Source of the DNA: Ectocarpus siliculosus
Taxonomy: Eukaryota; Sar; Phaeophyceae; Ectocarpales; Ectocarpaceae
Direction: 5' to 3'
NCBI GenBank assembly: GCA_000310025.1
Contig: FN649740.1
Coordinates: 2,466,831-2,530,830 of the forward strand
Length of the DNA: 64,000 nt
In this document: in pieces, positions 1 to 11,900 of the stretch
How positions within the stretch are numbered: the first letter of the stretch is position 1
How the letters are laid out: every line of letters starts with the position of its first letter
The notes under the pieces: model-generated
The model's input: the letters and a program-made list of their open reading frames with translations, nothing else
What the model was told of the DNA's origin: nothing
Databases searched by the model: none
Translations under genes and position numbers: made by a program

Positions 1-1104
1 GATAGCAGCACCCCCCCGAGAACGCCACCGTCAAACTACAGTCTGACGACACACACCCAGCGAAAAGAACGATGTTCGCGAGGCGGGCAGGCCACACAAC
101 CTAGAATACGAAATATAGCACCATTGTCACACGATGAGAGCCGAATCTAGCATACAAACTTCCAAGGAATAACCGCCGACTAAAAAACATGGTACAGTAC
201 AGAGAACACAAGGCTAATAGTGGCAGTGGTAGATAGCAGCAGGCACCAGGCCTGGAGCGCAGCTCTGATAGGAAGCAAGGCTTCCTCTTGAGACCCTCGC
301 CTAAGCTTTCACCTAGGCTTGCAGCCAGAGACACAGGAGGCACCCACTTGATTCCGCTGCTCTACCGCCGACTGTGAACTCGAGAGCAATGACCCCCACC
401 TCACCCCAAAACACTACCTACCAGGTACCGATTATTGGTGTGCAACAGCAAATCATGGCAGCCAGTTGGCGCGCATGACAGCAGGAGCAAACAAGGCCTC
501 CACCGTACCCAAGACAGCCACCCCAGCACTTTTGGAGAGCATGCAGTGGACCGAACGTAACATGCCCCCTCCCGCCATTGCGGCGGTAGCTGAGCGTAGC
601 CGAGCGGCCCATGGCCGTGATACGACCTATCTCCAGTACCTTTCCTTGCCCCCTCCACCGCGTAGCAAATCCTCCCAGGCCCATGCACGAACTCTGGGCT
701 AAGCCTCCTTGAGCCCGCTGCAAAGGAGGGTGGGCTCAGCTCAGGACACATATCGTCTGCACATCAGGTCGGTGCGGCACGAATGTTTTTCGTTCCCTGC
801 GCGACACCTCCCTCTCGCTACCCCCTTCTCTCCATTTGCACGCCCCCCTCTCCGTGCGCATGCTTCCCCCTCCCTCCCAGCGCCGACTACAGTCGAAATG
901 CCGAAAAACCCACAGCATTAACCGAGTCGGGGCCAAAGCTTTGCGTCTCACACGCCCCCTCCGCTCGCGACTATGAGTACACCCCCCCCCTTGCCATGCA
1001 CGGACCCTCGAAGATGAAAGAAAATACCGGGCACCGCCGGTGCCCCCCCCGTCTCCACCCCGTCGCCGCCGCCGCGGCCCTCGCCGCCCCCGCTGGCCAT
1101 TGAG
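1..1104. other. 3' flank of the CDK gene, no gene recognised
   Basis: This stretch lies downstream of the CDK stop codon and probably holds its 3' UTR plus intergenic DNA. Several short open frames overlap on both strands, but none shows a recognisable domain, a hydrophobic-core pattern or credible splice-linked neighbours. C-rich and CT-rich runs occur at about 820-1090. I see no tRNA, transposon end or promoter that I can support. Confidence 0.5.
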
Positions 1105-4100
1105 CTAGTTGCCCAGCAAGTCGGTCTTGTCGAGGTCGTCGAAAAATGCGTGTTCTAATGCGCGCTTGGCTGAGATTCGCTTCTTCGGGTCGTAGTACAG
1201 CAATTTCTGCGGCAAGACACGACACACATGATGGCGACGACGACACGCACAAGGTTAATTACGCCAATGACAAGCGGGAAGATCAACGAGGGGCGGGGGG
1301 GGGGGGGGGGGGGGGGGGACAAGCAGACGTAAAATATATACGAGTGCTCGAATGGAATGGAATGGAACAGAAGTACGCGCACGAACAAGGCATCAGGGGG
1401 AGGAGAGACAACCAACGGGTGGCGGAAGCCAGCACATGACACCCCACCACAGGGTCCGAATTCCTGGCCTTACGGAGCGTGTCACGTTTTTTAGCCGCGC
1501 TGAGACTGAAGTACTCTCATTGGTCAGCAGGTTAGCACGGTCCATACTTCATGCCATCCAAAAGGACACACACATCAAATACACACACACACCTCGAGCA
1601 GGTCCAGCCCGCACTTGTCCATCCCCTGTGATCGGTGGGCGAGGTTCAGCCGTTTCCACGTGGGGAACCCAGGATTCCAGTCCTGCAGGTCGGTAACGTT
1701 CGGCCATACCTCCTCGTTCGGAGTCCCAAGCAGCCTAATTGCAAGAGCAAGGGCGGGGGCGGGGACGGTGTCTAACGATCCGTGCTCAGGACGCCGGTGA
1801 TTGACTGCTGCACATCTGCATGCACGTCGGCGATGTTCGAAAAAAGGGGCCTGCAGATGCAGAATGGCGCCACCCACCCACCCACCCCCGGATATCTAGC
1901 TTGTTGCAATTTGTGTACGGGAACGACAACCCGGGAAGAAGCAACAGCAGCTAGGGGTAAGTCTAGACGGGCATAAAAGAAAAGGCACATAGCAACAAAT
2001 AGCTTTACGGAATGGCGGAAGCAGGCACCAGCAAAAGCCGAGGGATCGATTGGCATGCAGTGGCACTTCTTGTCGTGATGATCATCCGCCCTCACTGGAA
2101 AATCTTGTAATAGATTTCGAGGTATCGATTGGCATGTAGCGTCAGTCGCACTTCTTTTCGCGTTGATCATCCACTCACTGGAAAATCTTGTAAAAGATCT
2201 CGAGGTATCGATTGGCATGCAGCGTCACATTCTGTTTCATGTTCATCCATCTTCACTGGAAAATCTTGTAAAAGATCTCGAGGTATCGACTGGCATGCAG
2301 CGGTGTCACACGTCATTCTTCATGTTCCATCATCATGACTCACTGGAAGATCTTGTAGATCTCATCGATCTCCGAGTCCCCCGGAAAGAGGGGGCGCTTG
2401 GTCACCATCTCCACCAGGATCGTGCCGACCGCCCAGAGGTCGACGGGAGGGGCGTACGTCTGCGTCCCGAGGAGGATCTCCGGCGCGCGGTACCAGAGGG
2501 TAACCACCTGAGGGTCGACACCACACACGGCAGGCACACAGGATGAGGGATGGCACCAACACGACGGACAAGCGGCGGCGGTGTCGGTGGTGTAGCGGCT
2601 ACACAGGGCAAATCACGATGGGATCGCACTGACACAACAGACAAAGCGGTGGAGGTGTGGCGGTGGTAGCGCGGCCAAACGCGGCAGGCACACGATGGGA
2701 TGGGTACCAACACAACAGACCACGTGGCAGCGGCGTCGGTGGTGGCGGTTACACGCGGCCAAACACGGCAGGCACACGATGTGGGATGGCATCAACACAA
2801 CACACAGCGGTGGCGGTAGCGGTTTGAATATGACACACGTCGACAAAGATCATGGCCACAGCGAAAAGAGGCGGTGGCAGCACCACACATCGACGCTAAG
2901 ATACATGGGACAGATAATGAGCAATAGGATACATGGGACAGATTGATACAGCCAACTATTATAGTGGTGGTGGCAGCAGAAACTCAATCGTGCGGAGCAT
3001 GCCGATTCTTGAAGCAGTCATGCTTCAAGCACGCACAGTACCAGCAGAAAGAAGGTGTGAAGCAGTAGAGCTCATTCGAAGGCCTAGCAGCACTTCCGGT
3101 AGTGTGGGAGTTTGCTTCAAGCATTGACCAAAATCGCACAACAGCAGTAGTGCAGCCGGAAAAAAAAACGCCCTTCTAGGGAAGTATGTACAGCGTACAC
3201 AAGAGCGAATTTAGACGATGAAACAATCGTCAAAGACAGCAGGGTCTAGATCACCCACGCTCCTTGCGAAGGGGGACGCAAGAGACATCGGTTTGAATCA
3301 AACCAACACACCCATCCATCCCAACAACAACCCAGACTGCGTGCAAAAACCACAACACGTACTGTCGTGGAGCAGGAGGAGGCGTCATGGAAACCACGAA
3401 TGATCCAATCCCCCTTTGGCAAAGTAGGAAGGAACAATTGGCCAGCGGTGATCAGTCCTGCGGGAACAATGTTCCGTCCGCTCCAGGGCGCGTGGTCAAC
3501 GGTCTGTTAACCTTGTGAAGCCATGCAAAACGCGAGTACGACCCCTCCCGAAAAAAAAAATACACAGCAAGGAGACGCGACACCGCTCCCGGGCGACTAA
3601 TGCAACCCCCCGGCCCACAACGGCCCACAACCAAAGTGCGCGTTGTTATGGACCGGAGAGCCATATGCCCTCAGCAGATTCCCTGTGCGCGGCCTCCCCA
3701 GCGCGGAGGCCGAGCGTACGAGACCCGATGGACAGTGTAGAAGGGAGGATATGCATCAATGTTCGGCAGTGTAGAGAGGCACCCCGGTTGGCACAACAAG
3801 AGGGTGCAATCGTCATCTACCATCGTCATCTCTGCATACTCCATCCAAGCCCCCAGCAGAGCCCGGGTCTACCGCGTATGTACACACCTCGTGCGTGAGA
3901 GGGCGGATCGGGGGGCAAAACGCGCGCGCGAGTCCGAAGTCCGCGAGCTTGAGCTTTCCGTCTCGGCTGACGAGCAGGTTTTGCGGCTTAAGGTCGCTGC
4001 GAGATATCGTAACCCAGCAAAGCAAGAGGGTGCACACAAAAAAGGACGGGTTGAGGGGGGCGAGGGGGTTCAATTGTCGTTGCTCTCGTTGTGCATAGGA

Positions 4101-7100
4101 GTTGCCCATCATGGTGAGCGATACTGTTGACGGGAGGGGCATAGACCAAGGTCTTGTCCGTGAGAACTGGCGAGCAAGGTGATGCCGCGCTCCGCACACG
4201 CGTGCCGTCAAGCGAAAACGTGCGTATGATGCAAGTCCTACCGTTGTGGACAAGGAAAAAGGAGAGACAAAAACGAGGGTCGCCAAGTAGACGAACTCCT
4301 CGAAGTACGCGAAATAAACGCGGGCGTTGGAATGACGACTTGGTATAAAGACTCAAGCCTTGAACACCTCTTACTCTTTTGCAGCGAATACGAAAGACAA
4401 GCACACAGCAGTGCGAGGTAGTGTTATTAAATAGTATTTGCCTAATGCACTCGAGCTACACATCGTTTCTGCCGATGCAGCAACAAGAAAACAGGGGAGG
4501 AAAACAACAGAGTCGTACAAAGCTCACCGGTGCATGACGCCTCGTGCGTGGCAGAACTCCAAACCGCGAACCATCTGGAACAGGTAGGACTGGATTCATC
4601 CGTAGTTTCATGCAGAGAGGGGAGCACGCGGTCAGCAGGTGAGGAGTGGGTGCCAGAGCGACAGAGAGAGCGGACGCGGAGGGGGTGTACACCCGGACAG
4701 AGGTAGAGGTTATACCTAGACAGACAAACGAAACGAAGACAACACTGGACGACAACGAAAAAGGCCGTCGAATTGGCCTATGGGCCTGCCAAAAGGTCCA
4801 AGCACACACACTACCAAAACTACTATCACGGCAGGGATACATAGCCGCTGCGCAACAGGGACCTAAGGGGTAACGCGACGGCAGTCTGCTGCTCACTGAG
4901 GGCGCGCCGAAAGAAGAAAAAAAAACAGCGGCGCTTGTGCGGGCATACCTTGACCAACATGGGGTCTAGCATGCCCTGGGTGGCCTCCATGTACTTCTTC
5001 AGGTCCCGGTCGACGAACTCGAAGATCAGGTACAGCTTTCCCTCGCTCTGGACGCAGTCCTGTTCTCCTCAAACACACACACACGCACACGCACACGCAC
5101 AATATTTTGTGTTTTCAGCCGCACTGAGACTGACGCATTTTCATTAGTCAGCCGGTTCGCGCGGTCGACGCTAATAAATTAAAAAAAAACACACACACAC
5201 ACACACGCACACGCACACACGCACACACGCATTGATCAGCCAGTTAGGGGGTGATCAGCCGGTCAGCAATCAATTCAAAGACACACGCAGGTGCAACCAG
5301 CGACAATGTGGCGCCGTCGACCGGAAACAAAGAAACACAAATACACACGCAGGACAAAACGCCAGGGAAAAATGAAACATACTTCGCCAGTCGCTACAGT
5401 ACAGATGAGCAATGGCGGGGGCGAACAAACAGCAAAAACAGCCCATACAACTTCGCGCGAACAAGGAACGGCAGCAACGGCAATGACGACGACAACAACA
5501 GGGCTGCGGTCTGTGCACAGGTGCTTCAAACCCGCGGGTTCGTTGCCACCGTGAGACATGGACAATCAAAAACAGTACAACTATTTGTAGGCACGTTTGG
5601 TAGTACAGAGCATGAAGCACAGAACCGACACACTCGCGGCTTATCCCCACACCGATTGGACTTGGGGAAACTTTGGCGGTTTTGTGCCCAGCGGGACACT
5701 CGCGTTGCAACCAGAAAGGGAGTGAAGGCTGAGCATCGGAGAAAGGGAAAAGAGCCACCGGAGCATCAATTCTTCGTTGCTACTGCTGCCGTCTAGAAAA
5801 GAGACAAGACCCTGGTGCAACCATTCAAAACACGCGAGACAACAAGGCCAAGACTGCTGTGCATGTCGAGGCACGGTACGGCGAGCAGCGGTTGTCACCA
5901 TACATGGCAGTGTAGGACGTGCATCGGCCGAAACCCTACCAATGAAGGTGATCGGGAGAGCTCGGAAAAACCTCGTGTGCCTCTAGGCGCATGCACACCT
6001 ACCGTAGCGCATCGGCAGGACCGATGATACTCGATTGGCCCATCTACATACTGTGTACCAATACGCTTTTAGATGAAAAGCGTTTCCATTATGCTCCAAG
6101 TCAGCGCTGACTTGCAGCATAGTGGATACGCTGTACATCTAACAGAGGTACAACCTATTCTACCTGAGCGCATCGGCAGGACCGATGATACTCCATCGAC
6201 CCACCCATCAACGGGCTCGATCATGCACACAACAAACTGACCTTGAGCTCGACGATGTTCGGGTGCTGCAGCTCGCGCAGCAGAGAGATCTCCCGCAGGG
6301 CCGTGCTGGGGATGCCCTCATCCTCCACCTCCAGCCTGATTCTCTGCTCGAACGGCGACCGATCGGGGCCAGGTGCGGGGGTACTCATGTTAAAGCACGC
6401 CTTAGCTGCAAGACCATTCAACACACGCGTTCTCGAGAGGACGGAGCATTGTTCCCGCAGGACCGATCGCCGATGGCCAATCGTTTCTTCCTACTTCGCC
6501 AAAAGTTGGCTCACTATGTTGCTTTCTTGATTCGAAACAATGCAGAGAGCACCATCCGTACGTGCATTGTAGTAGGGGGCACCGGGGTGTGGGGTGTGGG
6601 GTGTGGGGTGTGGGGATTGTTACAGGTGCCGTCGTTCTCGTTCCGCAGGGGAGGCGGAAGCACAACCCGGATGGTTTCCAATCCAGTACTGTACGACACA
6701 TGCTGATTTGGATTTGGAGGAGGCTGTAGTAGAGGCGCGCGGGGTGGAGAGGGAGATGTAGGCACAGGCCTAATGCACGCAGAGCATGGCGACATGGCGA
6801 CCGATCCAATAAGTAACCCTCCACATGCTGGCATTTCAGACCCCTATCAAGATGGGTGGATGCGGGGGTCTTGACCACTGTGTAGAGTGTACCCATCACG
6901 ATGGACCGTTTATGGTCTGTCGTTGTCAGGGACTCGGCACCCGGGAGAAAAACAAATCAAGGGGGGTGGTTTTTCGCGCGCAGTCGGGAAAAACCAAGTG
7001 AAGAGAGAAACGTGGCGAAGTTTGAGGAGAGAAACGCTGCTATGCATACAGCACTCGCATGCCTCTTGCGTTTTGTGCGCGATAGGCGAGCGAGCCATGT

Positions 7101-10100
7101 GCTACTACCGAAAACATCGAGACTGACGAGAAAGGGAGCAAGAGCTGGCTCCCGCGGCGTGGTGTGCACGGCAAAGGACAAGGCGAAACTCAAAAATCAA
7201 CGGCAGGGAACCCCCCTTACCCTCCTCTTGGAAGAGATCCAACGGAATGGACATCATTTGCCACACACTGCTGTTTGGCGCAGGTGGCCCTCAAAACAAG
7301 CCCCAAACAACATGCACAGTCTACGACATCGCTCTCGTGCGCAACGGCATCCGACCGCAGCAACGTAACGCTGAACAGGAAAATGGCCATGGCCGGAGCT
7401 CGAATCCTAGCGTTAGCTGTTGTTTTTCTTGTTCTGCCTCGACATCAGACCAAAGAAAAATACACACGGAGGGAAGGAGCCAAAAAATCACGGTCGCTAT
7501 TCCGCGTGCTTTTCCTGGTGAGGGACAAAATGCCCCCGGAGGTCGCTTGGTGGTTTCACGCGGCAATACAAGCTGCCGCTGTTCGGACCCTAGACGCTAT
7601 CCCCGCCATCTTCGCGAGTAAACTGTCTAGGATAAGGAGTGGTCAGCCACGGTTGGGCTAGGGAAGACTAAAGTCCCCCGTGTTTGCATGTACTGTTTGT
7701 TTCTTCGGCAGTTAGTTCTCATCATCCCCCTCTGCTAACAATTGCTATTGCGCAGGGCCTATGCGATAACTGCGTATTTACTTCTTGCCCACAAAAAAAG
7801 CTGATATCCAGGATCACATCGAACAGTCCCGACGCGGTGCATGCCTTCAGTCCCTCCACGATTTTTATCATGCGCAAACTCACGCAAGGCGCTTGGCCCG
7901 CAGGCCTAGTGCATCGCAAGCAGCATTAGAGGTCTTTATTTGAAAGCCGAAGTGAAACCATTAGACAGCGCCAGTGTTGGATATTGGGCATCGAATATCG
8001 ATTCAAAACTGATAAATATCGGCGATACGCGGTATCGGTATTGCCGATTTCCACGACGATATATGTCGATACGAATCGGTATCAGTATCGATATCGGCAT
8101 TCGATATTCGATATTTTGGCCCCCTTTTTTACTGGGGAGGGGTCGGTTTCCCAGCTGTCGACCCCCTTTTTTCGCTCCGTTGCGCTCCGGCGCCTACTAC
8201 TGTCGCCACCCACTGCCATCACAATCACACACACACAAAAAATGAGGATCAGAATGATGGTAGCGACAACAAGGAGGATAATGGTGAAAGTACTCTTAAA
8301 CGAACTCGAGTACAAGGTAATAGCCATGGTAGACGCGTGCAGTTTTCTTCTGCTGCCACTGTTTGTGTCTTTGATTCGAAGGATAGTTTAGCCTCCCCCA
8401 TGCTGCCCCCTCACGGGGTCCCAGTTCATGGCAGATAGAAATGTTTTGTGCTTTCAACCGCACTAAGACTGACGTCTTTTCATTGGTCAGCCGGTTAGCG
8501 CGGTCGATGCTAATAATAAAGACACAAACACACCAAGCCACCAGCCACCAGCCACACAAACAGCGCCTGCGCATCATTTCCTTTTCGTACATCTTTTTTC
8601 GCAAGGTTTTTTCTTTTGTCTCCTTTAGGCTGTTGGGTGTCTAGAAGAGTTAATACTCGCTCGAGGTGCATTGTTGGGCACCCAACAATTGGTGGGTGTA
8701 AGTTTTGCATGCCGCATGCAGTTTTTGAAGAAAATAAAAAGCAAAGTTCGAGTTTTTCGCGCGTTTGTTTGTCGTGAAATCCTGCTCGCAGGGGCAGGCA
8801 GCCGAGCCTGCACTGATTCGATCGCAACAGTACGGCAGAGTACACTGTTTGTAAAATGTAAGATATATCGGGTCGACACAGCTACACAAAAACCACCCTG
8901 CCTCTCGCACGATGCAGTTTTCTACGCAACATCACACCACACAGCGTGTGCCCTCTGTTGTTGTGCTCGTCATGTCCAATTGCACACACACACCGCTACT
9001 TCCATGCCGCCGGACCTTGCCCGCACGTCTTGCGCACTGCTATATACTTCCGATAGGGTTTGGGTGTGCCAGCGTACGTGTAGTTGCGTAACGCTCGCTC
9101 TTCTTGTAACCTGAGGCCTTCAAAACACCCGTACCGATATCGAGTATCGATACTCGATACGTATCGAGCCATTTTCAGAATATCGAACAAAATATCGGTA
9201 TTTGCTTTTGTTTCTCGAAACGGTGGTCGCATTGTATCGACCCCTTCTTCCGGACCAATATCCAACACTGGACAGCGCCGAGTAGGCTCATGTGTTGATT
9301 TCGGGTTCGAAAGGTCCCAAGAATTTTGTTCCGGTAAATAATCTCACGTTGACTAAACACCCCACCACGTGTGCATGTAGGCAAGTGGGCGACCCGTCCG
9401 CAGGTGAAACAGAGTCGTCTCTCCGTAGGAAGGGTGTCAAGGAACGTCAAGACGAATCGCTCCTTGAGGTGTGGTATGTAGGTAGATTCGCCGCCATGAT
9501 TACACCACAGGGTCGACCTACACTTCCGGGGGATACGAAAAGCAACGCTGCATATGCGGCAAGTCATGGTTGGTGATGACCAACCAACCAACCCGCCCAA
9601 CTCTAAAACAAGACGCGGGTAAAGTGACAGCATGTAAATGCATCCCACGCGCTGTCACCGTCGGGCGAAGGTGCAGCGAGTCGGCACATGCGTGCATCAA
9701 AACAGATCGTGACTTGGGCGGGCCGTCGTCCACACCAACAGCAGCCTTTGGACCGCAGCGAGCGAGCTCCCTCTCGCGCGCGGGGAATGGCGTAACAGAG
9801 CAGCGCAGGCGCTTGTAAATGTGTGGGGCTAATGGCCCTTGGAGTACATGTGTACGTTCGGTCAGATAATGGTTGTTCCGCTGGGGGTGGCGGTCGCCCC
9901 GCTTTCCCAAAGGATGGCACCCTTCCAGGACCTGCGGAGGCCAGGTCGTGTGTTCAACTATGTAGTCGAACATTCAGCCTAGGCCTCGGTTAATGAGCTC
10001 GGGCTGGAGTTTTGAACAAATGTTGAAAACCGATTCTATTGTTGACAAGGGTGCCCACGATCGGGAGGAGTTGAAGCGAGGTACCGCAGAAAACAGTGGA

Positions 10101-11456
10101 TACTGCTAAGGAATCGTTCTGTGCGATCCTGCCAAGTCATACATAAAATCGACAACGGCATACCCTACAAGAGACGTTGTGTCATGCATTTGTGTACACC
10201 CACCTACTTGCTCTTCACAAGGTGCCTATCATCACAACATGTAACACCCATCCCCCGATGTCCGCCTGTATATGTTTAGTATCAGCAGCAGTTGTATCTG
10301 GCGCGTGATATCTACTGCTGTAAGGGCTGATGTTCACCCATGTTTCGGCAGAGCACGTAGCGGTAAAACCTCTCGAGCGTTCATTGTGCCAGGTATGTCA
10401 GGTCTGTGGCCTAGCCTTGCTTACAAGGTTACCACAACAAGTGATGTCGTTGCGGGCTGTGGACATTCGTACAGGCTGCCTCCTCTGTACGCTACACCTT
10501 ACACCAAATTGTGGCCCCATGTGTATGTACCATCACGCGGGCAAAGAGCCAAGACCAAGAAATAGGGTGCGTGCAGGTGAGCATACTTGTACGGTGTTTG
10601 ACGTGTTGGCACTCGAATCTTCGGAAAACTTTCAGCCGAGCTTCACACACACACTCGACACTGCTGCCGTCCAAGGGATGGTGCTACATTATTTGAAAGA
10701 ACACTTCTCCAATTGCCTTCCGAATATCGCTGTTCCAAACCTACACACAACTTGAATCAAGGACTGCTGCCTTTGTACAGAGCAGGCCCGGCGGGGGAGA
10801 AGGCAGAGAGAGATCAGCGGCGGCGTGATACCGCGAGCGGAGGGTAAGCGTGAGGCTCAGTTACAGCGGTCCCTGCCATTTGGAGCTCGTTTACATATGT
10901 GTTCGGGATGTACAGTACCACACGCCGATAAACTCCAAACAAACTTGCGGCAAAGCGGACGTGGTGGGGTGCATGGGGGTACACCTCTTAACTTATCCGT
11001 ATGTTACACGCAGCATTTATTGCAAGACGTAGCAGCAGTTCCTCACACGGGTGCTTTGGCCGTCACCACTATCGGCCCCCAGAAGGAATAAACGCGGGAA
11101 CACAAGCATGGCGCGAAATACAATTATTCGACGGGTGAACGGCGCTGTGTTATGGCTGAGCTGCCTGCACCACCTCTCACCACCACCTCCACGCGGCGCA
11201 AACATCCGATCTGCTGCTGGGTTTGAAGTAGGGAAGAGAGGTTTCTCATGATAAGTACAAAGCGCCCGTGACACTGCACCACCATAAAAATCACACACCG
11301 TGCCCTCAGCCCACAGCAGCCTTCTTCTCTTCGTTCTCTCACCTTGAGAGCGACGATCTCTTCCGTCTGCCGGTCCTTCGCCTTGTAGACCACGCCGTAG
11401 GTGCCCTCTCCGAGATTACCCCCCCCGCCTTTTTCGATCTTCTGATAGCGATCCAT
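1105..11456 (-). CDS. CDKA2: Cyclin-dependent kinase, CDKA2-like (PSTALRE)
   Basis: Serine/threonine kinase of the cell-cycle CDK family, expected to need a cyclin partner. Coding exons in transcript order: 11343-11456, 6242-6343, 4949-5059, 4528-4589, 3888-3996, 2344-2507, 1593-1734, 1105-1206. All junctions are GT-AG and in phase, giving 301 aa. Visible motifs are the Gly-rich loop GEGTYGVV (with the inhibitory Thr-Tyr pair), the ALK lysine, the cyclin helix [23 protein letters not shown], the T-loop segment [15 protein letters not shown] and GDSEID. PSTALRE rather than PSTAIRE matches stramenopile CDKA2, which is family knowledge. I chose the start MDRYQKIEK by family alignment, although the frame stays open to 11675, so an extended N-terminus is possible. 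Oddities: an extra Gly-rich insertion (GGGGN) just before the Gly loop, and a 5 kb first intron containing transposons. It is head to head with the ankyrin gene. Confidence 0.95.
1481..1575 (+). repeat. SINE-like dispersed repeat, copy 1 (diverged)
   Basis: This sits in the last CDK intron. It shares with copies near 5.1 and 8.5 kb the order 'ttttagccgc', 'ctgagactga', 'tcattggtcagc', 'ggttagc', followed by a CA-rich tail. It is the most diverged of the three copies. The middle part resembles the D-arm to anticodon region of a tRNA, so a tRNA-derived SINE is the likely class. Confidence 0.5.
2037..2340 (-). repeat. Tandem copies of the CDK exon-6 end and splice donor
   Basis: About 80-bp units repeat three to four times in the intron just after CDK exon 6 (transcript sense). 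Each unit contains a near copy of the end of that exon and its donor: the true end at 2340-2360 reads 'cactggaagatcttgtag' on the plus strand, and the copies near 2093, 2176 and 2254 read 'cactggaaaatcttgtaa'. In transcript sense each copy still encodes a YKIFQ-like end followed by GTGA, so several decoy donors lie beside the real one. Confidence 0.8.
2520..2835. repeat. Minisatellite, about 75-80 bp period
   Basis: Degenerate tandem units lie in a CDK intron. The recurring cores are 'cggcaggcacacgatg', 'ggatggcaccaacacgac' and 'ggcggtggtagcg'. About four units are visible. No coding frame is conserved between them, so this is a simple intronic minisatellite. Confidence 0.7.
5104..5185 (+). 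repeat. SINE-like dispersed repeat, copy 2
   Basis: This intronic copy lies in the CDK gene. It is about 89% identical by eye to copy 3 over some 73 bp, from 'ttttgtgttttcagccgc' to 'cgacgctaataa', and is followed by an A run and a (CA)n tail. The stretch 'tcagccggttcgcgcggtcg' then 'ctaataa' resembles positions 10-38 of tRNA-Ile(AAU). Partial head fragments recur at 5230-5262. Confidence 0.65.
6006..6193. repeat. Hairpin element flanked by direct repeats
   Basis: In the CDK intron between the PSTALRE exon and the next exon, an imperfect palindrome of about 84 bp (6064-6147) is centred on 'aagtcagcgctgactt' at 6098-6113. It is flanked by two 27-bp direct repeats (6006-6032, 6167-6193), each itself a small hairpin, 'catcggcaggaccgatg'. 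The layout resembles a short foldback or MITE-like element. I found no matching terminal inverted repeat with a clear target duplication, so the class is open. Confidence 0.65.
6584..6616 (+). repeat. GGGGTGT simple repeat, possible G-quadruplex
   Basis: Four to five tandem GGGGTGT units lie inside CDK intron 1. The run has enough G4 tracts to form a quadruplex on the plus strand, which is the non-template strand with respect to antisense transcription. It is most likely a neutral simple repeat. Confidence 0.6.
7972..9270. mobile_element. Non-autonomous hAT-type DNA transposon
   Basis: The ends are a perfect 16-bp terminal inverted repeat, CAGTGTTGGATATTGG at 7972-7987 and its reverse complement at 9255-9270. 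The element is bounded by an exact 8-bp target duplication, gacagcgc, at 7964-7971 and 9271-9278. A CAGTG start and 8-bp duplication are hallmarks of the hAT superfamily. Both subterminal regions are packed with 'atatcg'/'cgatac' motifs, as expected for transposase-binding repeats. The 1.3 kb interior has no transposase-like frame, so movement would need a transposase supplied elsewhere. The intact duplication suggests a fairly recent insertion. It lies in CDK intron 1 and is itself the host of a SINE copy near 8.5 kb. Confidence 0.9.
8444..8535 (+). repeat. SINE-like dispersed repeat, copy 3, nested in the hAT element
   Basis: This is the best-preserved copy. It runs from 'ttttgtgctttcaaccgc' through 'cattggtcagccggttagcg' to 'gatgctaataataaag', then a CA-rich tail. 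The tRNA-Ile(AAU)-like block is clear. It lies inside the hAT transposon, so it inserted after, or was carried along by, that element. I could not define its target duplication. Confidence 0.7.
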
Positions 11457-11900
11457 GTGGTTCCTCGCTTGGGTTATCCCTGCCGTCGCCCTCGCCCTCT
11501 CCTTTCTCTCACGCGCGCGAGGGGGGTAACCGAGCAGCGGCCGAGCGTCTCCGAGCTTCTCCTGCCACTCTCCTCGCTGGCTCGAGACCCCTTTCAGCCC
11601 GCTCGGTCCGGACCCGCTTCCGATCTCCCTCTCGCTGCTGCTGCCTGCTGTGTTGTCTCGCTCGGCGTATTTCAAAAAGAAAAACTAAAACTTGAAGAAA
11701 TAAAGAAAAAAAACAGAAAACGTCCCCGATCCCCCCTGAAGCGGCCAAACAAAGAATCCTGTCAAGCCTTTCAAAAGAGCCGCATTATTGGGCGCGCGTT
11801 AGGGTTTTCCACCAACGACACAACGCCTTTGTGTTTGCCGCCAACCCCTCCGCGCCGCCGCTTTCAAAAGCACCGGGGGGCAAGGGCACACAGCAGTTTC
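11457..11900. promoter_or_regulatory. Shared divergent promoter region, CDK / ankyrin gene
   Basis: These 444 bp separate the two start codons of divergently transcribed genes and so must hold both 5' UTRs and any proximal promoters. On the minus strand the CDK frame remains open up to 11675, so part of this region may be translated if an upstream start is used. An A-rich tract lies at 11671-11725. I see no convincing TATA box. Confidence 0.6.

Noticed and set aside
11268-11900. Long plus-strand open frame running into the ankyrin first exon
   Set aside because: It overlaps the CDK first exon and promoter region in antisense and has no domain-like sequence before MWWGFKDG; the ankyrin start at 11901 is simpler.
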